DNA of 64,000 nucleotides from Nocardia speluncae NBRC 108251 (GCF_001613245.1 NZ_BDBZ01000039.1:103160-167159); one strand, 5' to 3'; shown: positions 1-9,673, counted from the first letter of the stretch. Numbers and translations are program-made. Notes: generated by a model not told the origin, from the sequence alone.

Positions 1-515
1 TGGGAACCGTGGAGTACCCACCGCTGGCACAACGGTACCGGGTTCCCATGGTCGTCACCGGATTCGAACCCCTCGACCTGCTCGAGGGCATCCGGCGCAC
101 CATCGTGCAGCTGGAAGAGGGGCGCCACGAAATGGAGAACGCCTATCCGCGAGCGGTGTCGGCGGTGGGAAATCCGGCAGCGAAAGAGATGCTGTCGGAT
201 GTCTTCGAGGTGACCGACCGGGCTTGGCGTGGAATCGGGGTCATCCCGGACAGCGGATGGCGGCTGTCCGAACGGTATCGCGATTTCGACGCGGAAGACC
301 GGTTCGCCGTCGGCGCAGCCGAAACCCGGGAATCGCCGGCCTGCCGATCGGGCGAGGTGTTACAGGGCCTGATCGCGCCGACCGAATGCGCCGCGTTCGG
401 TACCCGGTGCACACCCCGTCATCCGCTCGGCGCCACGATGGTGTCCGCGGAAGGCGCCTGCGCGGCCTACTACCGGTACCGGCGGCTGGAACGTGTGGGG
501 TCGGGCGATGCCTGA
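1..515 (+). CDS. hypD: Hydrogenase maturation protein HypD (3' part, cut by window edge)
   Basis: C-terminal about 170 residues of HypD, the iron-sulfur scaffold that works with HypC to assemble the Fe(CN)2CO unit of NiFe hydrogenases. The reading frame is open from base 3, so the gene begins outside the window. Family-typical stretches are visible: VVTGFEPLDLLEGI, the ENAYPRAVSAVGN segment, and the C-terminal Cys-containing part with PTECAAFGTRCTP and the closing GACAAYYRYRR. The stop codon overlaps the start of hypE, so the two are translationally coupled. This implies a NiFe hydrogenase locus to the left. Confidence 0.93.
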   Translation, partial: GTVEYPPLAQRYRVPMVVTGFEPLDLLEGIRRTIVQLEEGRHEMENAYPRAVSAVGNPAAKEMLSDVFEVTDRAWRGIGVIPDSGWRLSERYRDFDAEDRFAVGAAETRESPACRSGEVLQGLIAPTECAAFGTRCTPRHPLGATMVSAEGACAAYYRYRRLERVGSGDA

Positions 516-1587
516 CCACACCGGGCAGCCGGCCCCTGTCGCTATCGACGGTGACGGCTGGGTATGCCCGGTTCCGTTGCGGGACGCACCCAACATCGTG
601 ATGGGTCACGGTAGTGGCGGTGCCATGTCCGGTGAGTTGATCGAGCATCTGTTCCTGCCTGCATTCGGCGCCGCCGCGGCGAACGGGCTGGGCGATTCCG
701 CAGTGGTCGATATCGATGGCGGCAGACTGGCATTCACTACGGATTCGTTCGTCGTGAAGCCGACTGTTTTTCCGGGCGGCACCATCGGTGATCTCGCGGT
801 GAACGGAACCGTCAACGACCTCGCCGTGGCGGGCGCGCATCCCCAGGTGCTGTCCACGGCGTTCATCCTGGAAGAAGGCACCCCGCTCGCGGAGATCGCC
901 CGCGTAGCGGAGGCCATGGGCGCCGCAGCCCGCGCTGCCGGGGTGGAATTGGTCACCGGGGACACGAAAGTGGTCGATGCAGGGCACGGCGATGGGATCT
1001 TCGTCAACACCACCGGCCTCGGGGTGCTCTCGCCCGGTGTGGATATCCGGCCGCAACGGGTCCGCCACGGTGACGTCGTGCTGATCAGCGGCGAGATCGG
1101 CGTCCACGGGATCGCTGTGCTGAGCTGCCGCGAGGGTCTGGAATTCGGAACCACGGTGCACAGCGATACCGCACCGCTCCACGAAGTGGCCGCTGCCCTG
1201 CTCGCCGCCTGCGATGTCCATATGATGCGGGATCCGACACGTGGCGGGGTGGCCGCGACGTTGAACGAGGTGGCTCGCGCCGCGAATGTGGGTATACGGC
1301 TCGACGAGAACGCGCTACCCGTCCCCTCGGCCGTAGCCGACGCCTGCGGTCTGCTCGGACTGGACCCGCTCTACGTCGCCAACGAAGGAAAGCTCGTGGC
1401 CTTCATTGCGCCCGGGGACGCCGATCGTGCCCTCGCAGCGCTGCGGTCGCATCCGCTCGGTACGCAGGCGGTCGCCGTCGGTGAATGCGTGGCCGAGCAC
1501 CCGGGCATCGTCGCAGCCCGGACCGGCCTCGGCGGGACTCGAATAGTCGACCTTCCCACGAGCGAGCAGCTGCCCAGGATCTGTTGA
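508..1587 (+). CDS. hypE: Hydrogenase maturation protein HypE
   Basis: HypE dehydrates the thiocarboxamide carried on its own C-terminal cysteine to a thiocyanate, the source of the cyanide ligands of NiFe hydrogenase. The protein ends in PRIC, the conserved C-terminal tail with the acceptor cysteine. The N-terminal GHGSGGAMSGELIE, the AIR-synthase-like VNGTVNDLAVAGA and the DPTRGGVAATLNE segment are all present. I chose the ATG at 508, which overlaps the hypD stop; an in-frame GTG lies 15 bases upstream. Length 359 aa is normal for the family. Only hypD and hypE are visible here. Confidence 0.95.
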   Translation: MPDHTGQPAPVAIDGDGWVCPVPLRDAPNIVMGHGSGGAMSGELIEHLFLPAFGAAAANGLGDSAVVDIDGGRLAFTTDSFVVKPTVFPGGTIGDLAVNGTVNDLAVAGAHPQVLSTAFILEEGTPLAEIARVAEAMGAAARAAGVELVTGDTKVVDAGHGDGIFVNTTGLGVLSPGVDIRPQRVRHGDVVLISGEIGVHGIAVLSCREGLEFGTTVHSDTAPLHEVAAALLAACDVHMMRDPTRGGVAATLNEVARAANVGIRLDENALPVPSAVADACGLLGLDPLYVANEGKLVAFIAPGDADRALAALRSHPLGTQAVAVGECVAEHPGIVAARTGLGGTRIVDLPTSEQLPRIC

Positions 1588-1646
1588 AAGCCGACCTGAT
1601 TCTGCAATCCCGTGGGGACAACCAGGTATCGAGGCCCACATCCGCG

Positions 1647-1660
1647 GTGACCTTCTGCTC
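1647..1660 (+). promoter_or_regulatory. Weak DosR-like box upstream of universal stress gene
   Basis: GTGACCTTCTGCTC lies about 150 bases before the universal stress gene at 1810. It resembles the other boxes of this island (for example GTGACCTTCGGCCC at 5294), matching 8 of 12 fixed positions of GGGACTTNNGGCCC. The rest of the 1588-1809 gap shows nothing else I can name. This is the weakest of the proposed boxes. Confidence 0.25.
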
Positions 1661-1809
1661 TGATCTGCCGCGGCTCCGGGCGGGATGATCGAGGAGTTCG
1701 TTCCCGATGAGGCAGATCCGAGCTCTACCGCCCTGACAAGCAGAAATGAACCGGTGCTCGTCCGGACGGTGACCCAGAGCGTGCGCGCAGGCACAGTAAA
1801 GAGGCAATC

Positions 1810-2745
1810 ATGACCGATATCGTCTCCGGTCCCGGCCGGCATCTCGTCCCACCGGTGATGGCTGCTGTGGACGGTTCGCCGAGTTCCTACTCGGCGGTGG
1901 CCTGGGCTGCCGTCGACGCGAGTATGCACCGATGCGGACTACATCTGGTCAATTCGTGGGTGCTACCGGTCGGGTTCGGCCCCGAGGCCACGTTGAGCGA
2001 ATACGACCTGCAGGTATTGCAGGACGAAGCCGATCACCGGCTTGCCGAGGCCACGCAGTCCGCCCGGGCCGCGGTGGGGGAAGCTGAACTCACGGTTACC
2101 ACCGAAGCGGTGGACGAGCTCATCGTGCCCGCCCTCGTTGCGCGCTCACGCACGGCCCGGATGATCGTGGTGGGCAGCCGTGGACTCGGTGCGTTACCTC
2201 GGGGATTGCTCGGGTCGGTGAGTACCGCGGTGGCCCGGCATGCGAGATGTCCGGTCGCGGTGATCCACGCGGACGCCTCATTGGACGGGCCCACAGCCGA
2301 GGAACCGGTACTGGTGGGAGTAGACGGCAGCGCCCACAGTGTGCCCGCGGTGCGACTGGCGTTCGACGAGGCGGCGCGCCGACAGGTGGGGCTTATCGCC
2401 CTGCATGCATGGAGCGATACGAGCGGTTCCGCAATCCCGCGCCAAAAATGGGACGGTGCGCAGGATTCGGCGCGGGCACTGCTCGCCGAGAATCTCGCCG
2501 GTTACGCGGAGAGGTACCCGGATGTTGCGGTCGAGCGCATCGTCACGGCGGACCGGCCGGTGCGGTCGTTGCTCGATACGTCCGTGGACGCGCAGCTGAT
2601 CATCGTAGGCAGCCGCGGTCGCGGCGGTTTCTCGACCATGTTGCTCGGTTCCACCAGTAACGCGCTGTTACATGCTGTGGACATCCCTATCATTATCGCT
2701 CGGACCGGAGAAGGCGCTGCGGCGTCCCGAGGCGTCGGCGGGTGA
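1810..2745 (+). CDS. Universal stress protein, tandem UspA domains
   Basis: 311-aa cytosolic protein with two UspA folds (about residues 13-155 and 165-300). Both carry the ATP-binding G-x2-G-x9-G-S/T signature: GSRGLGALPRGLLGSVST and GSRGRGGFSTMLLGSTSN, so it is probably an ATP-binding type. Tandem-domain proteins of this kind, such as mycobacterial Rv2623, are induced by hypoxia and act in entry to dormancy. The ATG at 1810 follows AAGAGGCAATC. It closely resembles the protein at 19325, so the two are paralogues. Confidence 0.92.
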   Translation: MTDIVSGPGRHLVPPVMAAVDGSPSSYSAVAWAAVDASMHRCGLHLVNSWVLPVGFGPEATLSEYDLQVLQDEADHRLAEATQSARAAVGEAELTVTTEAVDELIVPALVARSRTARMIVVGSRGLGALPRGLLGSVSTAVARHARCPVAVIHADASLDGPTAEEPVLVGVDGSAHSVPAVRLAFDEAARRQVGLIALHAWSDTSGSAIPRQKWDGAQDSARALLAENLAGYAERYPDVAVERIVTADRPVRSLLDTSVDAQLIIVGSRGRGGFSTMLLGSTSNALLHAVDIPIIIARTGEGAAASRGVGG

Positions 2746-2789
2746 ACCAGGTCGGCGGCGCCGCGCTTCGTGCGGTTCCCAGAGGCGGG

Positions 2790-3803
2790 TCAGAGGATGT
2801 CGTTGCGTTTCAGCGATCGGAAGTAGACGAACCCGATGCCCGCCGGCAGCCAGAACGTAACGAGCCGGAAGGCCAGAACCCCGGCCACCGCCGGGGCGGC
2901 CGGAACGCCGACGACCGCGAGCCCTGCGACGAGGGAAGCTTCGACCACCCCCAATCCTGCCGGCGTCGGCCCGGCCGCGCCGAGCGCCGAACCTGCCAGG
3001 TATGCGGCCGCGAGCGGCAGCGGGGACACATTCTGGCCGAATGCCTGGAGTGCGCAGCCCAGTGCGGCGACATACGCGAGATTGACACCCAGCTGGCCAC
3101 CCACCACTATCGCGGCCCGCCGCGGCCTGCGGAGGAGTTCGAGGGTCGAGCGCAGGGCGCTGCCCACCTCGTGGAACAGATCCGGGCGTCGCCGCACGAC
3201 CACCACGATCAGCCCGGTGATCGCGATGGCAGCGCCCGCCCCGATCAGTACACCGCGGAAACCGGGTAGTCCCGCCGAGAACAGTCGGCCGGTCGTTCCG
3301 AGTAACACTCCGACTCCGGCCAGCTCGAGGATGTGCAGCAGAATCCCGGTGCTCACCGTCACCGCGACGGTGGCGACCGCTGTCGCCGGTGTCAGCCCGG
3401 ACCGCTCCAGATACCGTTCGTCGACGGCAGTCGCGCCGAGCCCGTAAGGCAACATCAGGTTCGCGAAGGAGGTCGCCAATTGGACTCTCACCGTGCGGCC
3501 GAATGCGAGACGACAGGGGCAAGCGCCCATCAGCGCCAGTGCGGCAGCCGCGTAGGTCGCCGCCGACATGGCCAGCGCTGCCCCCAGCCACGGCCACTGC
3601 GCGTCCCGCAGAGCCGCGCCGGTCCGACCGAGACGACCGATCTGCGGCAGCAGGACATAGGTCGCCACGACGGTCGCCGCCAGCCAGCCCGCGGTCCGCC
3701 ACCGGAATCGCACGGTGGTTCCTCGATGGTCGCCGGTCCAGCGTTTCACGACCGATTCGGCGCCGGGCGACGCGGCTGCCGGAGGCAATCGCCTGCGAGG
3801 CAT
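2790..3803 (-). CDS. UPF0104/lysylphosphatidylglycerol synthase-type membrane protein
   Basis: 337-aa integral membrane protein with about eight hydrophobic segments. It has the family-typical LATSFANLMLPYGLG motif (around residue 108) and the later GSALGAAGPTPAGLGVVEA segment, both characteristic of the LPG_synthase_TM/UPF0104 family. There is no cytosolic aminoacyl-transferase domain, so a role in lipid or polyprenyl-linked transport is as likely as lipid modification. It lies 10 bases downstream of the WS/DGAT gene on the same strand, so the two are probably co-transcribed. The ATG at 3803 has no clear Shine-Dalgarno; an internal GTG start is possible. Confidence 0.8.
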   Translation of the reverse strand: MPRRRLPPAAASPGAESVVKRWTGDHRGTTVRFRWRTAGWLAATVVATYVLLPQIGRLGRTGAALRDAQWPWLGAALAMSAATYAAAALALMGACPCRLAFGRTVRVQLATSFANLMLPYGLGATAVDERYLERSGLTPATAVATVAVTVSTGILLHILELAGVGVLLGTTGRLFSAGLPGFRGVLIGAGAAIAITGLIVVVVRRRPDLFHEVGSALRSTLELLRRPRRAAIVVGGQLGVNLAYVAALGCALQAFGQNVSPLPLAAAYLAGSALGAAGPTPAGLGVVEASLVAGLAVVGVPAAPAVAGVLAFRLVTFWLPAGIGFVYFRSLKRNDIL

Positions 3804-3812
3804 CCGGTGGCG

Positions 3813-5177
3813 CTAACGGAGAGTGTTTCCGGCGGCCTGTGTTTCGCGCTGACGTCGCGCGTGTGCTGCCAGCACGGCGATCTCGGCGGTGATGCCCGAG
3901 GAGAGCGTGTGGATATCGGGCGTGGTGTCGTAATCGCCGGTGATGCCGAATGTCAGTTGGTCCCGGTAGCTCAGTACGGCGACGCTGGTCCGGATTCGCA
4001 TAGCGATCGGAATACAGGGCCACAGCTCGTGTACGGTTCGGCCGCCCAGTGTCAGTAGTCGCTGGGGACCTGGGATATCGGTGGCGAGGGTGACGACACC
4101 ACGCTGTGGGAACGCAACCGCCAGTCGGACGACCCTCGCCATTAGACCGAACGGCAGCCGCCGCGCCCAGGAGAGCAAAGATTTCTCGTAGTCGGCCTCC
4201 CTCCGTGCCCGATGGTGCCGGATCTGCTCATGGACGGTCATCAGCCGCCGCACCGGGTGGTCGATCTCGACCGGCAAGTGGGCGATCATCGCGGATACCC
4301 GGTTATCGAGAACCTGCTTCCTGTTTTCCTCCCGCGTCGAGATCGGTATCACGATGCGCAGGTCGGCCGGGACTGGTTGTTCGCCCCGGCCGGACAACAG
4401 CCGCCGGTAGGCGGCGGCGACCGCGGCAACAGCGACATCGTTCACGGTGACGTCGAAGGTTGCCGCGACCTCCCGCACCTGCGGAAGATGCGTGCGCGCG
4501 ATGGTGTAGCGCCGACGCCGCCCCAGCGGGCCGTTGAGCGAGGAGTCACTCGCCGGTGCGATCACCGCATACAACACCGGTGCGAGGACGCGGATGGCAC
4601 GTACCGCCGATCCGGGGAGCGCCACCGATGCCTGCGCGGCCTTCTTCATCCGTCCCGCATAACCGAGGCGGGAACGAGTAACCGTCGGGCCTTCCCGGTG
4701 ATCCGGGGCAACGGGGTCGCAGAAACTCTCCAGCAGCGTGATCTCTGAGATCCCGTCGAGCATGGTGTGGTGAGCCTCGAGTATCAGCGCCCAGCGGTCG
4801 CCGGCCAGCCGCTCGACCACCACCACAGTCCACAACGGATGGTCGCGGTCCAGCCGTTCGGTCAGTTCGTTCGCGATCAGTTGCTCGAGTTCCGTATCTC
4901 GGCCGGGACCAGGGAGAGCGGCCCATCGAATGTGATGTCCCAGGTCGAAGTGTGTGTCGGTCTCCCAGACCGGTGCCCGCAGATCGAAGACGCGGCGCCG
5001 GATCCGCTGCCGCAGCCGCGGTTGCCGTCGTAGCCCGCGATCCAGCCATTCGTGTAGATCATCCGGGGACGGTGGCGGTCCGTCCACGATGGCCACGGTG
5101 CCGATACCCAGGCTGACCTGGCGATCGGTGTCCTCGATATCCATGAAGCCCGTCTCCAACAGGCGCGAGTCCGTCAT
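3813..5177 (-). CDS. WS/DGAT-family acyltransferase
   Basis: 454-aa wax ester synthase/diacylglycerol acyltransferase. It joins acyl-CoA to diacylglycerol or a fatty alcohol to make storage lipid. The catalytic HHxxxDG motif is present as HHTMLDG (around residue 135), with the NDVAVAAVAAAYRR segment and the C-terminal half typical of the family. The start at 5177 follows GGGGAGG at good spacing; the open frame extends further upstream without support. In mycobacteria related enzymes (Tgs1) belong to the DosR response. The divergent intergenic region upstream holds two DosR-like boxes. Confidence 0.92.
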   Translation of the reverse strand: MTDSRLLETGFMDIEDTDRQVSLGIGTVAIVDGPPPSPDDLHEWLDRGLRRQPRLRQRIRRRVFDLRAPVWETDTHFDLGHHIRWAALPGPGRDTELEQLIANELTERLDRDHPLWTVVVVERLAGDRWALILEAHHTMLDGISEITLLESFCDPVAPDHREGPTVTRSRLGYAGRMKKAAQASVALPGSAVRAIRVLAPVLYAVIAPASDSSLNGPLGRRRRYTIARTHLPQVREVAATFDVTVNDVAVAAVAAAYRRLLSGRGEQPVPADLRIVIPISTREENRKQVLDNRVSAMIAHLPVEIDHPVRRLMTVHEQIRHHRARREADYEKSLLSWARRLPFGLMARVVRLAVAFPQRGVVTLATDIPGPQRLLTLGGRTVHELWPCIPIAMRIRTSVAVLSYRDQLTFGITGDYDTTPDIHTLSSGITAEIAVLAAHARRQRETQAAGNTLR

Positions 5178-5293
5178 CGCGAACCTCCCCGGCAGCAGGC
5201 GCCGCTGCTGCCTGTGGCGGGAACTACCCCTTCCGAGCCACGATTCTCGCGCGCCGCGAGCCTTCCGGTGAGATGACGAGGTCATCGGCAGTG

Positions 5294-5334
5294 GTGACCT
5301 TCGGCCCGGCTGTGCGAGCTGCGACCCGGGTCCC
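5294..5334. promoter_or_regulatory. Two DosR-like boxes in a divergent promoter
   Basis: GTGACCTTCGGCCC (5294-5307) and GCGACCCGGGTCCC (5321-5334) sit between the WS/DGAT gene (start 5177, minus) and the small membrane protein (start 5429, plus). Both fit the degenerate mycobacterial DosR pattern GGGACTTNNGGCCC or its GTCCC variant at most fixed positions. Paired boxes are common at strongly DosR-controlled promoters. No DosR gene is in the window, so the identity of the binding protein is inference. Confidence 0.5.
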
Positions 5335-5428
5335 TCGGCCCCGCCCGGGTGACTTTCTTCTCTGGTCCGGCGCGGCCGATTCGCGAGAGGCTCGGACCTG
5401 TGGCCGCGTGTCCAGAGGAGGTGCCGGT

Positions 5429-5617
5429 ATGGCGGAGCCCAGCGGCGGGGTCGCCGGTATGGATCGGGTAACCGTGATGCTGGCTGTGCTCACGTGTGTG
5501 CTTCTCGGCGTCGGCGTAGCCGATATTTCACGTTCATTGGTGTCGGCGATCGTGGCGGGCGCATTGATAACGACGGGTCTGGTCATCGCACTGGCCATAC
5601 TTCGGCTGTCGTCTTGA
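5429..5617 (+). CDS. Small two-helix membrane protein
   Basis: 62-aa protein starting at an ATG preceded by AGAGGAGGTGCCGGT, a strong ribosome binding site. The open frame runs further upstream, but this start is clearly better. After a short polar N-terminus it has two hydrophobic stretches (about residues 14-31 and 36-58), so it is likely a small inner-membrane hairpin. I do not recognise a family. Its promoter region is shared with the WS/DGAT gene and holds two DosR-like boxes, suggesting induction with the dormancy set. Confidence 0.7.
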   Translation: MAEPSGGVAGMDRVTVMLAVLTCVLLGVGVADISRSLVSAIVAGALITTGLVIALAILRLSS

Positions 5618-5686
5618 CGTCCGAGCATACTGCCGCTTCGCTGCCGGGGTCGGTCCTTGCTCCCGCGGCGCGGTGCAGGCGATCCT

Positions 5687-8600
5687 TCAGTGAAATACCT
5701 CCGCCGTACCCGGGAAGCGGATCGTGTCTCCGGCAGCGAGTTCGACGGTCTCGTCCCGGCACGACACCGTGATCGGCGCGGCGGGACCGGGATGGGAACC
5801 GATTTCTACACCGTGCCCACTGACGTGCACGTTCAGCCGGTGGCCGCGGTACACCATGGGAAATGACAGGGTCCCCAGCGAACGGGGCCATGCGGGACAG
5901 AAGACGAGTTGATCCTCGCGCACTTCGAGGCCGGTGAAGCAGCGTTGCAGCAGATCGGCGCTGCCGGCCATGGCGGCGAGGTGGATCCCTTCGGCGGTGG
6001 TGCCGCCTTGGATATCGGCGATATCGGATTCCAGTACCGATTCGAAGTACTCCACGGCATGTTCGCGATGCGCGCGCGCCAGGACCCAGGAGTGCACCAG
6101 GGCGCTCAGCGTCGAGCCGTGTGCGGTGCGGGCCAGGTAGTAGTCGATCGTGCGGGGGATCATCGCCGGGGGCAGCGCATAACCGAGATGCTCGAGCAGC
6201 GTGCGCAGTTCGTCGGCGGAGAACACATAGAAAAGCATCAATACGTCGGCTTGTTTTCCGGCGCGGTAGGCGTTGATATCGTCGCCTTCGGCGTCCAGGA
6301 TCCGATCGAGCCGCCCGATATTGCCGTAGCGGCGCCGATAATGGTCCCAGTCCAGTTCGCGTAGCTGTTCGTAGCCGTCGAACTGGCTGATGACACCGTC
6401 GTGGAACGGTACAGATATCCGGCGCGCGACATCCTGCCAGTGCTGTAGTTCGCCGGGGGTCAACGACAGGACGTCGAGCAGTTCGGCCCGGGCAGGCGGG
6501 GGCAGCACGTCGAGGGCGTCGAGGGCCCGCAGAATCGTCCAGGCGGCCATGATGTTGGTGTAGGCGTTGTTATCGATGCCGTCCTGCGGGGCATGTGGAT
6601 ATCCGGAGTGGAATTCGTCGGGGCCGATCACGCCCCGGATGCTGTAGCGGCCGCGGCCGCGGCCGCGGTCGAGTTCGGCGCGGCTGGCCCAGAAGCGGGC
6701 GATTTCGGCGAGCATTTCGGCGCCGCATTCGGCGAGGAAATCGATATCGCCGGTGACTTGGTAGTACTGCCAGACAGTGTAGGCGACTGCGCTGCCGATA
6801 TGGTGGGCGCGATGGCTGGGATCGGGATTCCAGTGTCCCGACAGCGGATTGAGGTGCATGCGCTGGCTTTCTTCCCGCCCGTCGCTGCCGGACTGCCACG
6901 GGAACATGGCCCCCGAATACCCTTCTTGCGTGGCGGCGCGACGAGCCTGCGGGAGGCGCCGGTAGCGATAGCGCAGTAGGGCCCGGGTCAATGCGGGGAA
7001 GCGGGGGTTGAGTACCGGGAAAACGAACAGCTCGTCCCAGAACACGTGCCCTCGATAGGCTTCGCCGTGCAGGCCACGTGCCGGGACGCCGACATCGAGG
7101 TCGACGGTATCGGGGGACAGTGTCTGGATCAGGTGCAGCAGGTGCAGGCGCACGATCTGCACCGGGCGGGTCGCGCCGTCGAGGTCGATGCGCAGCCGTG
7201 CCCAGATCCGGTCCCACGCCAGGATATGCCCGTCGCGGAGTTCGGTGTAGCCGGCGAACTCGTCGAGCAGGCCGGCCGCGGCCTCACCGGGATCACCGGT
7301 TGCGGGGTCGCGGCCGGTGGATACCGCCATTGTTTTCTCTACCGAGATCGGTTCTCTCGCGACCATATCGAGGCGGAACTGGTGTCCGAACGCGCCGTCG
7401 TGATGCAGGTAGTGTCGCTCGGCGAGGGCATTGCCACGTTTGCGTACCACGGTGCGCAGGGCCATCGCCAGCGGCAGCCCGGCCCCGTTCGTCCGGGTCC
7501 GGACCAGGACCGAATCGGTGGACAGTTGCCGACCGCGGGGTGCGGTCAGGTGTTTACTCGACAGTCCGCGGTAGCGGGCCACGAGTGTGTTGGCGACTGT
7601 AGTGTCGATGGTTGCGCGGATCTCCATCGGCCCCGACCAGTTCTCGGCGACGATCGTGGTTTGCAGCGCGCCCAGGTGCGGGCGGTGCATGGCGGCGAAG
7701 CGGCGCTCGGTGACTGCGGTGACACGGCCTTGTGTGTCGCGGAACCGGTAGCAGCGCACGAGTTCTGCTCGGCGCAGGTCCAGCTGTTGCCGGTAGGTCA
7801 GCAGGTCGGCGCGGTCGATATCGAACCAGTCTCCGTCGCCGATGCGCCAGGTCACCGGTAGCCAATTCGGGACGTTGACCAGGCTTTCGTTGTCGATCTC
7901 CCGGCCGGCGACGCGGTCGTGGAGCCGGTTGTACAGCCCGGCGAGGTAGGTGCCCGGATAGTGGAGGTCACCGGCCACCGATCCCGGGAACGCGCCGCGG
8001 GTGGCGAAGTAGCCGTTACCTACGGTGCACAATGCCTCGCGCAGTTTCTCTTTCACCGGGTCGTAGCCATCGAAGGTGACCGCCCAGGACGGGGGCACCG
8101 GAGCATCAGCACCGGCAGCCAGCAGCCGGGCGAGCCGGTGCAGGAAATCGCGGACGCGCGTGGGTTCGGCCAGGGAGAAACCGGCCGCTGTTGCGCGCGT
8201 GACGCTTTCATTACTGCGCACCACCACGCCCAGTCCGTCGGCTTCCACCACATCGAAGGCGTCCTCGTCGGTCAGGTCGTCGCCGATATAGACCGGGAAC
8301 GCGGTGCCGGGTAGGCGTTCGACGATCCAGCGCAGCGCGGCGCCTTTGTCCCAGTCGGTGTCCGGCCGCAATTCCACCACGCTACGGCCGCCGGTCACCC
8401 GCAGTCCGTGCGCGCGTCCGGCGGCGTGTACCGCGGCCACGACGGGGCCGATATCGCCGGGTGCGACGTTGCGGTAGTGGGTGGCGACCGCGAACCGCTT
8501 GCGCTCGACCAGTACACCCGGCACATCGCACAGATCGCGGTGCAGCTTGTCCGCCGCTTCCGCCAGCGCCTGCTCGGTACCCGCGGGGATCGCCGCGGTA

Positions 8601-9673
8601 TGGGGGATGCCATCGGGGGCGAGTAGTTCGAATCCGTGGCTGCCGGCGTACCAGAGCCCGGTACCGCCGACTCGCCCGCGGAGATCGTCGAGCTCGCGCC
8701 CACTGATGACGGCTACGGGACAGTGCACCGCCAGTTCTTCGAGGACTTCTTTCATCTCCGGGACGAGGTGCGCCGCGGACGGGTCAGGCACGATATCGGA
8801 CAGTGTGCCGTCGAAATCGAGCAGGACCGCGGGGGTTTCGCCGCTGAGCAGGTCGGTGATGCGCGACCAGAACGCGAGCGCATCGGGAACATCGGATACG
8901 CGCCGGAATCCGCCGCGTACCTCGATCCGGGACAGATCGTCGACAACGATGTCGGCGCCGCACCTCCGCAGCCTGTCGGTATGCCCGCCGCGGTCGACGC
9001 CGATGACGAGCCCGAATCTGCCGTCGCGGCCGGCCGCGACACCCGCTTCCGCATCTTCGACGACCACGGTGCGTTGCGGTGTGCTACCCAGGCGACGGGT
9101 GGCCTCGAGCAGGGTCGCCGGGTCCGGTTTACCTTCGAGTCCGAGGTGTTCGGCGTCGATTCCATCGATGCGGGCGTCGAATGCCTCGGTGAGCCCGGCG
9201 GCGGTGAGGATGTAGCCGAGGTTGCGGCTGGCGGAGAAGACACCGGTCGGCATGCCCAGCGAACGTACCCGCCGGATCAGCGAGACCGTGGACTCGAACA
9301 CTCGCACTCCGTCGCGGACGACTCGCTCGCGGAACAGGCGATCCTTGCGATTGCCCAGTCCGCACACTGTCTCCGCGGTCTCGGGGTCGGTGGGTTCGCC
9401 CCACGAGAGGCCGATGCCGCGGGAGGCCAGGAAGTCGGCGACACCGCGATAGCGTGGTTTGCCGTCGATGTGGCGGAGATAGTCGTCGGGGGTGAACGGC
9501 GACCGGTCCTGGCCCGCGGTCGCGCCGCGCCGGTCGAGGTAGGTGTCGAACAGTTCGGTCCAGGCCGCCGCATGCACCGACGCGGTATCGGTGACGACGC
9601 CGTCGAGGTCGAACACGACCGCGTCGTAGCGGCGCGTGTCGATCACGGTCGCGGTGTCTGCACCGTTGTTCAC
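5687..9673 (-). CDS. otsB1: OtsB1-like fusion: HAD phosphatase + trehalose-phosphatase + GH65 phosphorylase
   Basis: 1328-aa protein with three enzyme modules. The first (about 15-230) is a beta-phosphoglucomutase-like HAD domain with an intact VVFDLDGVVTD nucleophile motif. The second (about 285-515) is a trehalose-6-phosphate phosphatase with LLDFDGTLSD and GDDLTDEDAF. The third (about 530-1315) is a glycoside hydrolase family 65 domain with VIGPDEFHSGY (general acid Glu) and KQADVLMLFY (phosphate-binding region), as in trehalose, maltose or kojibiose phosphorylases. Length and domain order match M. tuberculosis Rv2006 (OtsB1), a DosR-regulon member. Together the modules could interconvert trehalose-6-P, trehalose and glucose phosphates. 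I chose the GTG at 9673; the frame is open to a TTG at 9715. Confidence 0.9.
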   Translation of the reverse strand: MNNGADTATVIDTRRYDAVVFDLDGVVTDTASVHAAAWTELFDTYLDRRGATAGQDRSPFTPDDYLRHIDGKPRYRGVADFLASRGIGLSWGEPTDPETAETVCGLGNRKDRLFRERVVRDGVRVFESTVSLIRRVRSLGMPTGVFSASRNLGYILTAAGLTEAFDARIDGIDAEHLGLEGKPDPATLLEATRRLGSTPQRTVVVEDAEAGVAAGRDGRFGLVIGVDRGGHTDRLRRCGADIVVDDLSRIEVRGGFRRVSDVPDALAFWSRITDLLSGETPAVLLDFDGTLSDIVPDPSAAHLVPEMKEVLEELAVHCPVAVISGRELDDLRGRVGGTGLWYAGSHGFELLAPDGIPHTAAIPAGTEQALAEAADKLHRDLCDVPGVLVERKRFAVATHYRNVAPGDIGPVVAAVHAAGRAHGLRVTGGRSVVELRPDTDWDKGAALRWIVERLPGTAFPVYIGDDLTDEDAFDVVEADGLGVVVRSNESVTRATAAGFSLAEPTRVRDFLHRLARLLAAGADAPVPPSWAVTFDGYDPVKEKLREALCTVGNGYFATRGAFPGSVAGDLHYPGTYLAGLYNRLHDRVAGREIDNESLVNVPNWLPVTWRIGDGDWFDIDRADLLTYRQQLDLRRAELVRCYRFRDTQGRVTAVTERRFAAMHRPHLGALQTTIVAENWSGPMEIRATIDTTVANTLVARYRGLSSKHLTAPRGRQLSTDSVLVRTRTNGAGLPLAMALRTVVRKRGNALAERHYLHHDGAFGHQFRLDMVAREPISVEKTMAVSTGRDPATGDPGEAAAGLLDEFAGYTELRDGHILAWDRIWARLRIDLDGATRPVQIVRLHLLHLIQTLSPDTVDLDVGVPARGLHGEAYRGHVFWDELFVFPVLNPRFPALTRALLRYRYRRLPQARRAATQEGYSGAMFPWQSGSDGREESQRMHLNPLSGHWNPDPSHRAHHIGSAVAYTVWQYYQVTGDIDFLAECGAEMLAEIARFWASRAELDRGRGRGRYSIRGVIGPDEFHSGYPHAPQDGIDNNAYTNIMAAWTILRALDALDVLPPPARAELLDVLSLTPGELQHWQDVARRISVPFHDGVISQFDGYEQLRELDWDHYRRRYGNIGRLDRILDAEGDDINAYRAGKQADVLMLFYVFSADELRTLLEHLGYALPPAMIPRTIDYYLARTAHGSTLSALVHSWVLARAHREHAVEYFESVLESDIADIQGGTTAEGIHLAAMAGSADLLQRCFTGLEVREDQLVFCPAWPRSLGTLSFPMVYRGHRLNVHVSGHGVEIGSHPGPAAPITVSCRDETVELAAGDTIRFPGTAEVFH

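Noticed and set aside
241..1221. Long minus-strand open frame (326 codons) opposite hypE
   Set aside because: It is antisense to a clear hypE with full family motifs; its own sequence is shadow-like with no ribosome binding site or family.
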